Program-made: the position numbers and the translations under genes | Notes under the pieces: generated by a model | The model's input: only the letters and a program-made list of their open reading frames with translations | What the model was told of the DNA's origin: nothing | The model's database searches: none | Origin: Mesorhizobium sp. | GTDB taxonomy: Bacteria > Pseudomonadota > Alphaproteobacteria > Rhizobiales > Rhizobiaceae | Reading direction: 5' to 3' | Assembly (NCBI GenBank): GCA_019509685.1 | Contig: JAEKLU010000215.1 | Span: forward strand, 1 to 5,325 | DNA: 5,325 bases | In this document: positions 1 to 5,325 of the stretch, one piece after another | Position numbering within the stretch: the first letter of the stretch is position 1 | How the letters are laid out: every line of letters begins with the position of its first letter

Positions 1-1084
1 CGATGACCACCAGCGCCACGGTGAGCAGCGCCAGCTGCGGATCGATCAGAACGGTGAGGTCGGCCGACAGGCCGGCAACGCCGAAGAACACCGGCATGAA
101 GAGCGCGGTGATAATCCCACGCAATTGCCCTTCGATGTGGCGCGACAGGATCGGCGATTCACCGACCAGTATACCGGCGACGAAGGCGCCGAGCACCGTG
201 TGGACGCCGATCAGGTCGGTGATCAGGGCCATGGCGCCCATGATGGCGAGGATGACGGTGATGACTGCATATTCGGAACGGAAAGTGTCGTTGGTCCAGC
301 GGATGGCGTCGAAGACGATGCGGCGTCCAAGCGTGAAGGAAAACGCCATGAAGGCGGCGACGCCAAGAATGGTGAAGGCCAGGCTGCCGATCTCGACCTT
401 GCCCTTGGTGGCGATGCCGATGGTGATGGCGATGATGACCCAGCCGATCGTGTCCTCGATGATGGCCGAGGAGACGATGACCTGGCCGAGGTCGCGACGC
501 ATGAAATTCATGTCGCGCACCACCATGGCGACGATCTTGACCGAGGAAATGGACAGCGCCGTGCCGAGGAACAGCCCGGCGACGATGCGTTCGCTGCCGG
601 CCGCAAGCAGCGTGTCCGGCATGAACAACGCGGCAATGAAGCCGAGCACGAAAGGCACCGCCACGCCGGCGGCGGAGATCGAGAAACAGGCACGGCCGAC
701 GCGGCGCACGAGCCTGAGGTCCGTTTCCATGCCGGTGAGCAGCAGGAGCATCAGCACGCCGAGCTGGGCGACGGCGTTGATCATCGACTTCTGCGACGGA
801 TCGTCGGCAAAGACCAGCCGCTCGGCCGCCGGCCAGAGCCAGCCGAGCAGCGAGGGCCCAAGCAGGATGCCGCCGATCAGCTGACCCATCACCGCCGGCT
901 GGCCGAGACTTTCCAGTATCTCGCCGATGCCGCGACCGACGACCAGAAGCAGGATGAGCTCGAGCACGAAAACGCCTTCGGCGGACATCCCGGTTTTTCC
1001 GGCGGCGAAGGCGACGGCGGGCATCAAGAGAAGCGCGATGGCGGCAGAAGCGACCGACCAGCGCCGACTGAGTATGTTAGACAA
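1..1084 (-). CDS. CPA2/Kef-type cation:proton antiporter, N-terminal 361 residues (3' end beyond window)
   Basis: Integral membrane exchanger of the monovalent cation:proton antiporter-2 family (Kef/NapA-like), which exchanges Na+ or K+ for H+ across the inner membrane. Read on the minus strand, the frame is open from 1084 to the window edge and gives 361 residues with many hydrophobic helices. Family landmarks are GQPAVMGQLIGGILLGP (61-77), the charged GMETDLRLVRR segment (118-128), SSAIIEDTIGW (205-215) with the putative ion-binding acidic pair E210-D211, GVHTVLGAFVAGILVGES (293-310) and LFMPVFFGVAGLSADL (328-343). The N-terminus (RR, then a hydrophobic run ending AVAFA at 23-27) resembles a cleavable signal peptide. 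The TTG start is chosen because AGGGGAG lies 5 nt upstream and no ATG before it is in frame; an internal ATG (codon 33) would lose the signal peptide. Whether a C-terminal RCK/TrkA or stress domain follows cannot be seen. Family call is sure; transported ion is not. Confidence 0.93.
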   Translation of the reverse strand, partial: MSNILSRRWSVASAAIALLLMPAVAFAAGKTGMSAEGVFVLELILLLVVGRGIGEILESLGQPAVMGQLIGGILLGPSLLGWLWPAAERLVFADDPSQKSMINAVAQLGVLMLLLLTGMETDLRLVRRVGRACFSISAAGVAVPFVLGFIAALFMPDTLLAAGSERIVAGLFLGTALSISSVKIVAMVVRDMNFMRRDLGQVIVSSAIIEDTIGWVIIAITIGIATKGKVEIGSLAFTILGVAAFMAFSFTLGRRIVFDAIRWTNDTFRSEYAVITVILAIMGAMALITDLIGVHTVLGAFVAGILVGESPILSRHIEGQLRGIITALFMPVFFGVAGLSADLTVLIDPQLALLTVALVVI

Positions 1085-1089
1085 GCCAT

Positions 1090-1096
1090 CTCCCCT
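1090..1096 (-). promoter_or_regulatory. Ribosome binding site deciding the TTG start of the antiporter
   Basis: On the minus strand AGGGGAG is followed by a 5-nt spacer and TTG (1084-1082). The nearby ATGs at 1091-1089 and further upstream are in another frame that soon hits a stop, so this Shine-Dalgarno supports the TTG as initiator. Confidence 0.65.
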
Positions 1097-1244
1097 CGAT
1101 TTCGGGTCATAAACGGTTTGGCCTGCGGTTCGGTTGCACGACGTCGAGGCGCCCCGCATCCCTAAAATTCTAATCAAATGCCGTCGCCCTTGTTTGCTTC
1201 CCGGTAAAGCGACTCGACGATGTTGCCGGCCAAGGCGGGGCAAT

Positions 1245-1250
1245 AAGGAG
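1245..1250 (+). promoter_or_regulatory. Ribosome binding site of the 68-residue protein gene
   Basis: AAGGAG sits 6 nt before ATG at 1257, close to ideal. It favours this start over the longer reading from 1134 in the same frame, which begins in the divergent intergenic gap and has no comparable site. In the gap 1085-1256 I could not identify a convincing -35/-10 pair for either divergent gene; an AT-rich patch (TAAAATTCTAATCAAAT, 1163-1179) is the likeliest promoter-containing stretch. Confidence 0.65.
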
Positions 1251-1256
1251 AAGCTA

Positions 1257-1463
1257 ATGAAAAGCGACTTTGCCGCCGCCCATCTGCATCTGGATCGGGC
1301 CTGCCACTATTTGCGCGGCGACGACGAAGTGAGCCGCGCCGCCCTTGCCGCGCTCGACCTGGTGATCGAGGCGGTCGCGGCCGCTCAATATGCCCGTCCG
1401 ACAGCCGACGTGGTGCCGTTTCCCCGCCCGTCGAAGGGCCCGCTGCCACCCCTTGCCTCCTGA
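1257..1463 (+). CDS. Small hypothetical protein, 68 residues
   Basis: I do not recognise a named family. The product begins MKSDFAAAHLHLDRACHYL and can be divided into two probable amphipathic helices (about residues 3-20 and 24-45, the second rich in Ala and Leu) and a proline-rich tail containing VVPFPRP and GPLPPL. There is no signal peptide or membrane segment, so it is probably cytoplasmic. Codon use is GC-rich like the neighbours, and the gene has a near-ideal Shine-Dalgarno and its own terminator-like hairpin directly after the stop, all of which favour a real gene. It is transcribed divergently from the antiporter and lies 106 bp before the DUF2270 gene on the same strand; the intervening hairpins suggest they may not be one transcript. 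A helical hairpin adaptor or dimeric regulator would fit the shape, but this is a guess. Confidence 0.72.
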   Translation: MKSDFAAAHLHLDRACHYLRGDDEVSRAALAALDLVIEAVAAAQYARPTADVVPFPRPSKGPLPPLAS

Positions 1464-1467
1464 CTTA

Positions 1468-1493
1468 TCCGCCTGAAAAGGCGGGAACATTTT
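1468..1493 (+). terminator. Probable intrinsic terminator after the 68-residue protein gene
   Basis: Starting 5 nt after the TGA, TCCGCCT (1468-1474) pairs with AGGCGGG (1479-1485; the outermost pair is T-G) around a GAAA tetraloop, giving a 7-bp stem. A T4 run (1490-1493) follows after 4 nt. The stem is compact and GC-rich, but the T tract is short and slightly displaced, so termination may be partial. Confidence 0.5.
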
Positions 1494-1520
1494 GCTCTTC
1501 CGCACGTTGATGGTCTGGGG

Positions 1521-1548
1521 CGTGGCCGGTGTGTTTCAACCGGCCACG
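1521..1548 (+). repeat. Perfect 10-bp inverted repeat (hairpin) upstream of the DUF2270 gene
   Basis: CGTGGCCGGT (1521-1530) and ACCGGCCACG (1539-1548) are exact reverse complements separated by 8 nt. The stem is strong, and no T run follows, so it is not a classical terminator. It ends 3 nt before the GGGAGG that is the best ribosome site for the DUF2270 gene. It could act as a rho-assisted terminator for the upstream gene, a 5'-leader structure for DUF2270, or an operator; the sequence does not decide. Confidence 0.55.
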
Positions 1549-1569
1549 GCGGGAGGCGCGTGGCGGCAG

Positions 1570-2355
1570 ATGGCCCAGACGAAATCCGCGAAGTCAACCA
1601 AGACGACAGCACCTGTTACGTCTACCGGGGCGGCTACACCGGCAACATCCACCGAGGCGGCAGCGCCGCCGCGAGCCTCCGATACGCTGGCGCTGAAACT
1701 CACCTCCGCCGAATTCACCACCACGCTGTCGCATTTCCACCGCGCCGAGATCGCGCGCATGGCCGGCTGGCGCGACCGGCTCGACCGCACCAGCAATTGG
1801 GCGATCACCGTGGTGGCGGCGATGCTTTCGGTGTCGCTGTCGACGCCGAGCGCGCATCACGGCGTGCTGCTCTTCGCCATGCTTTTGATCACGCTGTTGT
1901 TGTGGATCGAGGCGCGGCGCTATCGCTTCTTCGATGTCTACCGTGCCCGCGTGCGCCAGTTCGAGCGCTATTATTTCGCGCAGGTGTTTTCGCCGCAGCC
2001 CGACTACGCCTCGAACTGGCTGGCCATTGTCGGCGAAGGCCTGCGCTCGCCGCGTTTCCTGATCACGCAGCGGGCGGCGCTGATCCGGCGGCTCAGGCGC
2101 AACTACATCTTCATGTACACGATCCTGATGCTTGCCTGGGTGCTGAAGATCACCACGCCAAGCCTGACCCGCGACGGCTCGCCGCTCGGCTTGAGCGCCT
2201 CGCTCATCGATACGTTTCGGGTGGCGACGCTCGGCCCCATCCCGGGTGTCGTCGTGGTGTGCGGCGTGGTGCTCTGCTATCTGGCGCTCGTCGCCGCCGC
2301 CTTCCTGGTGCGCGCCGACGATGGCGAGCTCTCGTTCGGCGACGTGCATGTGTGA
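1570..2355 (+). CDS. DUF2270 family integral membrane protein, 261 residues
   Basis: Predicted inner-membrane protein of the DUF2270 family, whose function is unknown. The family core is obvious: HFHRAEIARMAGWRDRLDR (55-73), NWAITVVAAMLSVSLSTP (76-93) and EARRYRFFDVYRARVRQFER (114-133). Four membrane segments are likely at about 77-92, 97-114, 179-196 and 224-247, with a basic loop (RRLRRNY, 173-179) before the third. The first 40 residues are a Thr/Ala/Pro/Ser-rich low-complexity tail, probably disordered and cytosolic. I start at ATG 1570, with GGGAGG 13 nt upstream (a long spacer). The frame is also open to ATG 1510 and TTG 1492, but those starts lack a ribosome site and would place the hairpin at 1521-1548 inside the coding region. 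The gene lies between the 68-residue gene and a repeat element that begins at its stop codon. Family call is firm, start moderately so. Confidence 0.9.
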   Translation: MAQTKSAKSTKTTAPVTSTGAATPATSTEAAAPPRASDTLALKLTSAEFTTTLSHFHRAEIARMAGWRDRLDRTSNWAITVVAAMLSVSLSTPSAHHGVLLFAMLLITLLLWIEARRYRFFDVYRARVRQFERYYFAQVFSPQPDYASNWLAIVGEGLRSPRFLITQRAALIRRLRRNYIFMYTILMLAWVLKITTPSLTRDGSPLGLSASLIDTFRVATLGPIPGVVVVCGVVLCYLALVAAAFLVRADDGELSFGDVHV

Positions 2356-2389
2356 GGGAGCAGTGAGTGGTCGGTAGTGAGTAGTGAAA

Positions 2390-2420
2390 TGGGGACACCG
2401 CGCGAAAGCGGGCATCCCCA
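2390..2420. repeat. GC-rich stem-loop at the centre of the palindromic element
   Basis: TGGGGA (2390-2395) pairs with TCCCCA (2415-2420). After a small internal loop, CCGC (2398-2401) pairs with GCGG (2408-2411) around GCGAAA; an alternative inner fold is CGC-GAAA-GCG with a GNRA tetraloop. On the plus strand no T tract follows, so it is not a classical terminator. Confidence 0.55.
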
Positions 2421-2429
2421 GCCTCCTGC

Positions 2430-2479
<50 letters not shown>

Positions 2480-2524
2480 TCCCGCAGCTCCACACGATAT
2501 TCTCCCTCCGGCGCCAAGTTCCGG

Positions 2525-2553
2525 TTGACCCCTTCCTGTGGCGCGGCGACTAT
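2525..2553 (+). promoter_or_regulatory. Weak candidate sigma-70-type promoter for the DUF551-like gene
   Basis: TTGACC (2525-2530), a 17-bp spacer and GACTAT (2548-2553) lie about 70 bp before the start at 2623. The -35 is good; the -10 is a poor match, though alphaproteobacterial promoters tolerate this. Nothing else promoter-like was seen between the repeat element and the gene (2484-2622). Confidence 0.28.
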
Positions 2554-2622
2554 CGTCGCGGCAGGCGGTTCACGCTTTGAATCACCGAGCCGGCCCAAGT
2601 AGCTGTTTTTGGAGGACATCGC

Positions 2623-2922
2623 ATGGACGACACCGACCAATGGCGCAACATGGCGAGCGCGCCGCGGGACGGCAGCCGCATCCTGGTGACGGTGCGCTCG
2701 TCCGAACAGGGACCGGCCGAGGTCGACATGGCGTATTGGTCGCGCGCCGACCAGTTCGGCCCGGAAGGCTGGCGGGCTTCCGATTCCTCGCCCGGCCGCA
2801 TCGTCGAATATGCCGAGCCGGAGCTCAGGTGCTGGATGGCGCTGCCGTCGGCCGGCCGCGCGTCGCTACCGAGCCCTTGGGAAGGCGACGACGTGTCGTT
2901 GCTCGACGGCTCGGGAATCTGA
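2623..2922 (+). CDS. DUF551-like small protein, 99 residues, function unknown
   Basis: The product opens MDDTDQWRNMASAPRDGSRI and has, in order, a W...ASAPRDG turn (residues 7-17), the hydrophobic strand ILVTV (20-24), an acidic YW segment (AYWSRADQFGPEGW, about 37-50) and a closing CWMALPSA (about 70-77). This matches the pattern seen in DUF551-type proteins of phages and rhizobia (W.P.ASAPRDGT..., later W...W, ending WMPLP). No function is established for that family. There is no signal peptide or membrane segment. The start is well set: GGAGGA at 2611-2616 lies 6 nt before the ATG. It is a single-gene unit between the repeat element and the convergent sugar-transport operon, and could be an old phage-derived passenger, but nothing else phage-like is present. 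The family match is from memory of the motif pattern and is moderate. Confidence 0.75.
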   Translation: MDDTDQWRNMASAPRDGSRILVTVRSSEQGPAEVDMAYWSRADQFGPEGWRASDSSPGRIVEYAEPELRCWMALPSAGRASLPSPWEGDDVSLLDGSGI

Positions 2923-2950
2923 CGCGGATTTTTCAGCTTTGATAATCTCA

Positions 2951-2979
2951 CCATGGACACGAGGCCAGCGTGCCCATGG
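2951..2979. repeat. Imperfect inverted repeat between convergent genes, possible bidirectional terminator
   Basis: CCATGGACACG (2951-2961) and CGTGCCCATGG (2969-2979) pair at 10 of 11 positions (A-C mismatch at the seventh) around a 7-nt loop, AGGCCAG. It lies between the stop of the DUF551-like gene (2922) and the stop of the binding-protein gene (3000). Neither strand has a T run after the stem, so termination would not be of the classical intrinsic kind. A TTTTT at 2929-2933 lies before the stem on the plus strand and is not in terminator position. Confidence 0.45.
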
Positions 2980-2999
2980 CGAAACATTTAGAATTGCTT

Positions 3000-4145
3000 C
3001 TAGTTGCAGGCCGGCTTGGCGGCGTTGCAGGCATCGACCAGCTCGGCCGGCGGATCCTTGTGGAAGACGGTCTTGTAGGATTCCAGCACGTTCGACTGCA
3101 CCACCGGCAGCGACTGCACCCCGACCCAGGCCGGCGTCGGCTGACCGATCAGCGCCTTCATCATGGCCAGCGCCTCGGCCACGCCCTGGTCATAGGGACG
3201 CTGCGAGCCGGTCGCCTTGAGCGGACCGCCCTTGGCGATCTCGATCGCCGACTGCAGGCCGAGATCGACCGTGGTGATCGGGATATCGATGCTCTGCGCG
3301 CGCATCGACGACAGCGTGTCCAGCGCCGGCTGGTCCCAGACTGCGAACACGCCCTTGACGTCGGGATTGCCGGTGAGGAAGTCGCCGGCGATCTGCGACA
3401 CTTTCGAAGGATCGGTGAAGTCGACCTGCTTCAGGACGATATCGGGCCGGTTCTTCTTCATCCACTCGCTGACGCCCTTGGTGCGCTCGTTGGTGGAAAA
3501 ATAGTCGACGCCGAAATTGACCAGCCCGATCGTGCCGCCCTTGGGCATGCAGGAGGCCAGGATCGTTGCCGCGATCTGGCCATTGCCCTGGCTGTCGGCC
3601 GAGATCATCGAGGCAAAATCCTTCGGCGATGAGAGGCCAACCGGGATAGAGTCCATGAACACCAGCTTGATGCCGGCCTCGCCCACCTTCTTGTAGGTCG
3701 GCGCGGTGGCGGTGAAATCGACCGGGATCGAGATGATGCCGTCCGGATGCTGCTGTATGGTGTTCTCGATATCGGCGATCTGCTTGTCGACCTGATATTC
3801 GGCTGACGCCACGCCGGTAACGGTGACGCCGTATTTGGCCAGCGTTTCGCTTATGCCCGCCACTTGCAGCTGCGACCAGTCGAGGTTCACCGTCTGCATG
3901 GAAATGCCGACCTTGAACTTGCCGGCCTTGACCTTGGCGGCCTCGTCGTCGGTCAGTTTCAATTCATCGGGCGAGGCTGCCTTCTCGCCATGCGGACCTT
4001 GCCCGACGATGCCTTTGGGCCCGAGCGTGGCCAGATCGACGCTCTTGACGCAGCCTTCGGCGGTCTGCGCCATACCAATCGATGTCGAAAGGGCGATCGC
4101 GCTGACGGCGATGCCGATGGAACCCAGTATTGCGAGCTTTCTCAT
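3000..4145 (-). CDS. Sugar ABC transporter periplasmic substrate-binding protein (CUT2, ribose-binding type)
   Basis: Binds a sugar or related polyol in the periplasm and delivers it to the membrane permease. The 381-residue product starts with a Sec signal peptide (MRK, hydrophobic 4-24, likely cut after A26). The Peripla_BP_4 (RbsB-like) fold begins about residue 77: KFKVGISMQTVNLDW (76-90), the hinge-side PDGIISIPVD (134-143), LVFMDSIP (161-168), ISADSQGNGQIAA (181-193), GTIGLVNF (204-211), GVFAVWDQPAL (265-275) and TTVDLG (291-296). It is longer than typical RbsB because of about 50 residues between the signal peptide and the first strand, and a tail with C373 and C380 that may form a disulfide. 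Start: GGAGGAG lies 4 nt upstream. The gene is 60 bp after the permease stop, without a hairpin, so it is the last gene of the operon. Substrate unknown; the sequence does not discriminate between ribose, fructose, xylose or polyols. Confidence 0.93.
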   Translation of the reverse strand: MRKLAILGSIGIAVSAIALSTSIGMAQTAEGCVKSVDLATLGPKGIVGQGPHGEKAASPDELKLTDDEAAKVKAGKFKVGISMQTVNLDWSQLQVAGISETLAKYGVTVTGVASAEYQVDKQIADIENTIQQHPDGIISIPVDFTATAPTYKKVGEAGIKLVFMDSIPVGLSSPKDFASMISADSQGNGQIAATILASCMPKGGTIGLVNFGVDYFSTNERTKGVSEWMKKNRPDIVLKQVDFTDPSKVSQIAGDFLTGNPDVKGVFAVWDQPALDTLSSMRAQSIDIPITTVDLGLQSAIEIAKGGPLKATGSQRPYDQGVAEALAMMKALIGQPTPAWVGVQSLPVVQSNVLESYKTVFHKDPPAELVDACNAAKPACN

Positions 4146-4149
4146 GATT

Positions 4150-4156
4150 CTCCTCC
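4150..4156 (-). promoter_or_regulatory. Strong ribosome binding site of the binding-protein gene
   Basis: GGAGGAG on the minus strand with a 4-nt spacer to ATG at 4145. It is much stronger than any site before the permease, in keeping with the excess of binding protein over permease usually needed in ABC importers. Confidence 0.7.
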
Positions 4157-4205
4157 GTTTGGTTGTTTGACGTCCCTGCTGAATGCTTTGCCGCCCCCCT
4201 CGCCC

Positions 4206-5189
4206 CTACCTCCTTGTGAATGCGACGGCGGCGACGATGATTGCTCCCTTGATGACTAGCTGTAGCGAGGAACTGACGCCGAGCAGCACCAGTCCGTTGT
4301 TGAGCGTGCCGATGATCAGGCTGCCGAGCAGCGTGCCGAGCACGAAGCCACGCCCGCCGAACAGGCTGCAGCCGCCGAGGATGACCGAGGCGATGACATC
4401 GAGCTCCATGCCCTGGACGACGTCCGGACGCGCGGCATGCGAGCGCGCCGACAGGATGAGCGAGGCAAGCCCGGCCAGCGTGCCGGTGATGACGAAGGCC
4501 AGCGTCGTCACTTGGCGGATATGGACGCCGGAATAAAGCGCGGCGGTCGGGTTGCCGCCGGCGGCGTAGATGCGCCGTCCGTAGACGCTGTAATGCAGGA
4601 GCAGGATGCCGCCGACGGTGACCGTCAGCGTCCACAGGATCGGCGCCGGCACGCCGAGCACCGAGCCCTCGCCGAAAATCTTGAAGTAGTATTCGTTGGT
4701 GATGATCACCGGCTTGGTGTTGGTGACCATCAACGCCAGACCGCGCGCCGCGCTCAAGGACCCCAGCGTGACCAGGAAGGACGGTATCTCCAGCCTGGTG
4801 GTCAGCAGCCCGTTGATCAGCCCGATCAGCGCGCCCGTCGCCAGCCCGGCCAGCGCGCCGAAGGCCCAGTTGTTGAAGACGAAACTCATGGCCAGCGATG
4901 CCGCCATGCCCGACAGCGCCAGCGTCGAGGCGACCGAAAGGTCGATCTGTCTGGCGATGATGACGAAGGTCATGCCGACGGCAATGATCGAGACCAGCGC
5001 CGTCTGCCGGCCGATGTTGAGGAAGTTGTCGATCGACAGGAACCATGGCGAGGCCAGGCTGAAGACGACCAGCATGATGAGGAAGGCGACGTAGAGCATA
5101 TAGGGCCGCTCGCCCTTGATGAGATGCTGGAGCAGCGAGCGCCCATGGCTCGCGCGGGCCGGCTGGGCGGCGGTTTGGGTATCGCTCAT
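4206..5189 (-). CDS. Sugar ABC transporter permease (CUT2, RbsC-like), 327 residues
   Basis: Membrane subunit of a ribose/fructose-class importer; it forms the translocation path, usually as a homodimer docked to the ATPase. The length (327) is normal for BPD_transp_2/RbsC proteins. A hydrophilic N-terminus (1-30) precedes about 8-10 membrane segments, the first at about 31-48. Family motifs are VGMTFVIIARQIDLSVASTLAL (71-92, where relatives usually have GIDLSVGS), NGLLTTRLEIPSFLVTLG (126-143), GRRIYAAGGNPTAALYSGV (204-222), the putative ATPase-docking region ELDVIASVILGGCSLFGGR (262-280) and GTLLGSLIIGTLNNGLVL (285-302). Its ATG overlaps the ATPase stop as ATGA, and only a weak AAGAG precedes it, which suggests translational coupling. 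The binding-protein gene follows after 60 bp. The family is certain, the substrate unknown. Confidence 0.95.
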   Translation of the reverse strand: MSDTQTAAQPARASHGRSLLQHLIKGERPYMLYVAFLIMLVVFSLASPWFLSIDNFLNIGRQTALVSIIAVGMTFVIIARQIDLSVASTLALSGMAASLAMSFVFNNWAFGALAGLATGALIGLINGLLTTRLEIPSFLVTLGSLSAARGLALMVTNTKPVIITNEYYFKIFGEGSVLGVPAPILWTLTVTVGGILLLHYSVYGRRIYAAGGNPTAALYSGVHIRQVTTLAFVITGTLAGLASLILSARSHAARPDVVQGMELDVIASVILGGCSLFGGRGFVLGTLLGSLIIGTLNNGLVLLGVSSSLQLVIKGAIIVAAVAFTRR

Positions 5190-5325
5190 GCGGCGTGCTC
5201 TTCAAAAGACTGCGAAAGCTGGATCAGATGATGGAGGTCCTCGGCGCTGCCGATTTCGGCGCGGGCGATGGTCTTGACGATGTGGCCGTCGACGACGATC
5301 GAGACGCGGTCGCAAAGCTGCACCA
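5186..5325 (-). CDS. Sugar ABC transporter ATP-binding protein, C-terminal 45 residues (5' part beyond window)
   Basis: Only the C-terminal end is present, starting at VQLCDRVSIVVDGHIVKTIA (residues 1-20 of the fragment) and ending SQSFEEHAA. The CDRVSIVVDGHIV pattern is the region just after the H-loop in ABC ATPases, where DRV.V...G.IV is standard. The short tail after it (about 25 residues, AEIGSAEDLHHLIQLS) fits sugar importer ATPases, in particular the short single-domain type such as FrcA, though the C-terminal end of a two-domain RbsA/MglA protein cannot be excluded. The Walker A, signature and Walker B motifs would lie outside the window. Its TGA overlaps the permease ATG (ATGA), showing it is the upstream gene of the same operon and energises this importer. 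Confidence 0.85.
   Translation of the reverse strand, partial: VQLCDRVSIVVDGHIVKTIARAEIGSAEDLHHLIQLSQSFEEHAA

Noticed and set aside
3..1165. Two long plus-strand open frames (3-884 and 125-1165)
   Set aside because: They are antisense to the antiporter. Their products are Asp/Gly/His/Arg-rich or Met/Ser/Thr/Arg-rich low-complexity sequences, as expected from the complement of GC-rich membrane-protein codons, and they lack ribosome sites.
1560..2366. Plus-strand frame overlapping DUF2270 from GTG 1560
   Set aside because: The spacing to GGGAGG looks tempting, but the product is Arg/Ala/His-rich without family signature; it is a shifted frame of the DUF2270 gene.
1594..2415. Long minus-strand open frame opposite the DUF2270 gene
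   Set aside because: The product is His/Arg/Gln/Gly-rich without domain motifs, and runs through the repeat element. The plus-strand frame has a clear DUF2270 core.
2550..2987. Minus-strand frame opposite the DUF551-like gene
   Set aside because: No recognisable family and no good ribosome site, whereas the plus-strand gene has GGAGGA at ideal spacing and a family-like motif pattern.
2970..3632. Plus-strand frame antisense to the binding-protein gene
   Set aside because: Its composition is that of an antisense shadow; the minus strand encodes a full-length RbsB-like protein with signal peptide.
3964..5205. 413-residue minus-strand frame covering the permease
   Set aside because: It is a +1 shadow of the permease and binding-protein start, Arg/His/Gly-rich and without membrane segments, and it crosses the boundary between two well-supported genes.
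4437..5231. Plus-strand frame antisense to the permease
   Set aside because: Arg/Gln/Asp/Gly-rich antisense frame without motifs or a ribosome site.

Overview
The window looks like chromosome from a high-GC alphaproteobacterium, most likely a Mesorhizobium-like member of the Rhizobiales. This rests on strong G/C preference at third codon positions, DUF2270 and DUF551-like proteins of rhizobial flavour, and a CUT2 sugar ABC operon. It is an inference from style; there is no rRNA or marker gene to prove it.

Layout. Positions 1-1084 (minus) hold the first 361 codons of a CPA2/Kef-type cation:proton antiporter, cut by the left edge. It starts at a TTG behind a strong Shine-Dalgarno and has a signal-peptide-like N-terminus. 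A short divergent gap (1085-1256) leads into plus-strand genes: a 68-residue protein of unknown function (1257-1463) followed by a terminator-like hairpin, a second strong hairpin (1521-1548), then a DUF2270 integral membrane protein (1570-2355). Immediately after that stop codon lies a palindromic repeat element (2356-2483), built of 7-bp units arrayed in opposite orientations around a GC-rich stem-loop. A small DUF551-like protein follows (2623-2922).

From 3000 to the right edge everything is on the minus strand: a carbohydrate ABC importer of the CUT2 (ribose/fructose) class. In transcription order it has the C-terminal 45 residues of the ATPase (5186-5325, cut by the right edge), the permease (4206-5189, coupled by an ATGA overlap) and the periplasmic binding protein (3000-4145). 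The binding protein captures a sugar, the permease forms the channel and the ATPase drives uptake. The substrate cannot be read from the sequence. The operon promoter lies outside the window. An imperfect hairpin (2951-2979) sits between the convergent 3' ends of the DUF551-like gene and the binding-protein gene.

I see no phage, defence, CRISPR, transposase or RNA gene. The protein genes are ordinary; the most distinctive object is the heptad-based palindromic element at 2356-2483.
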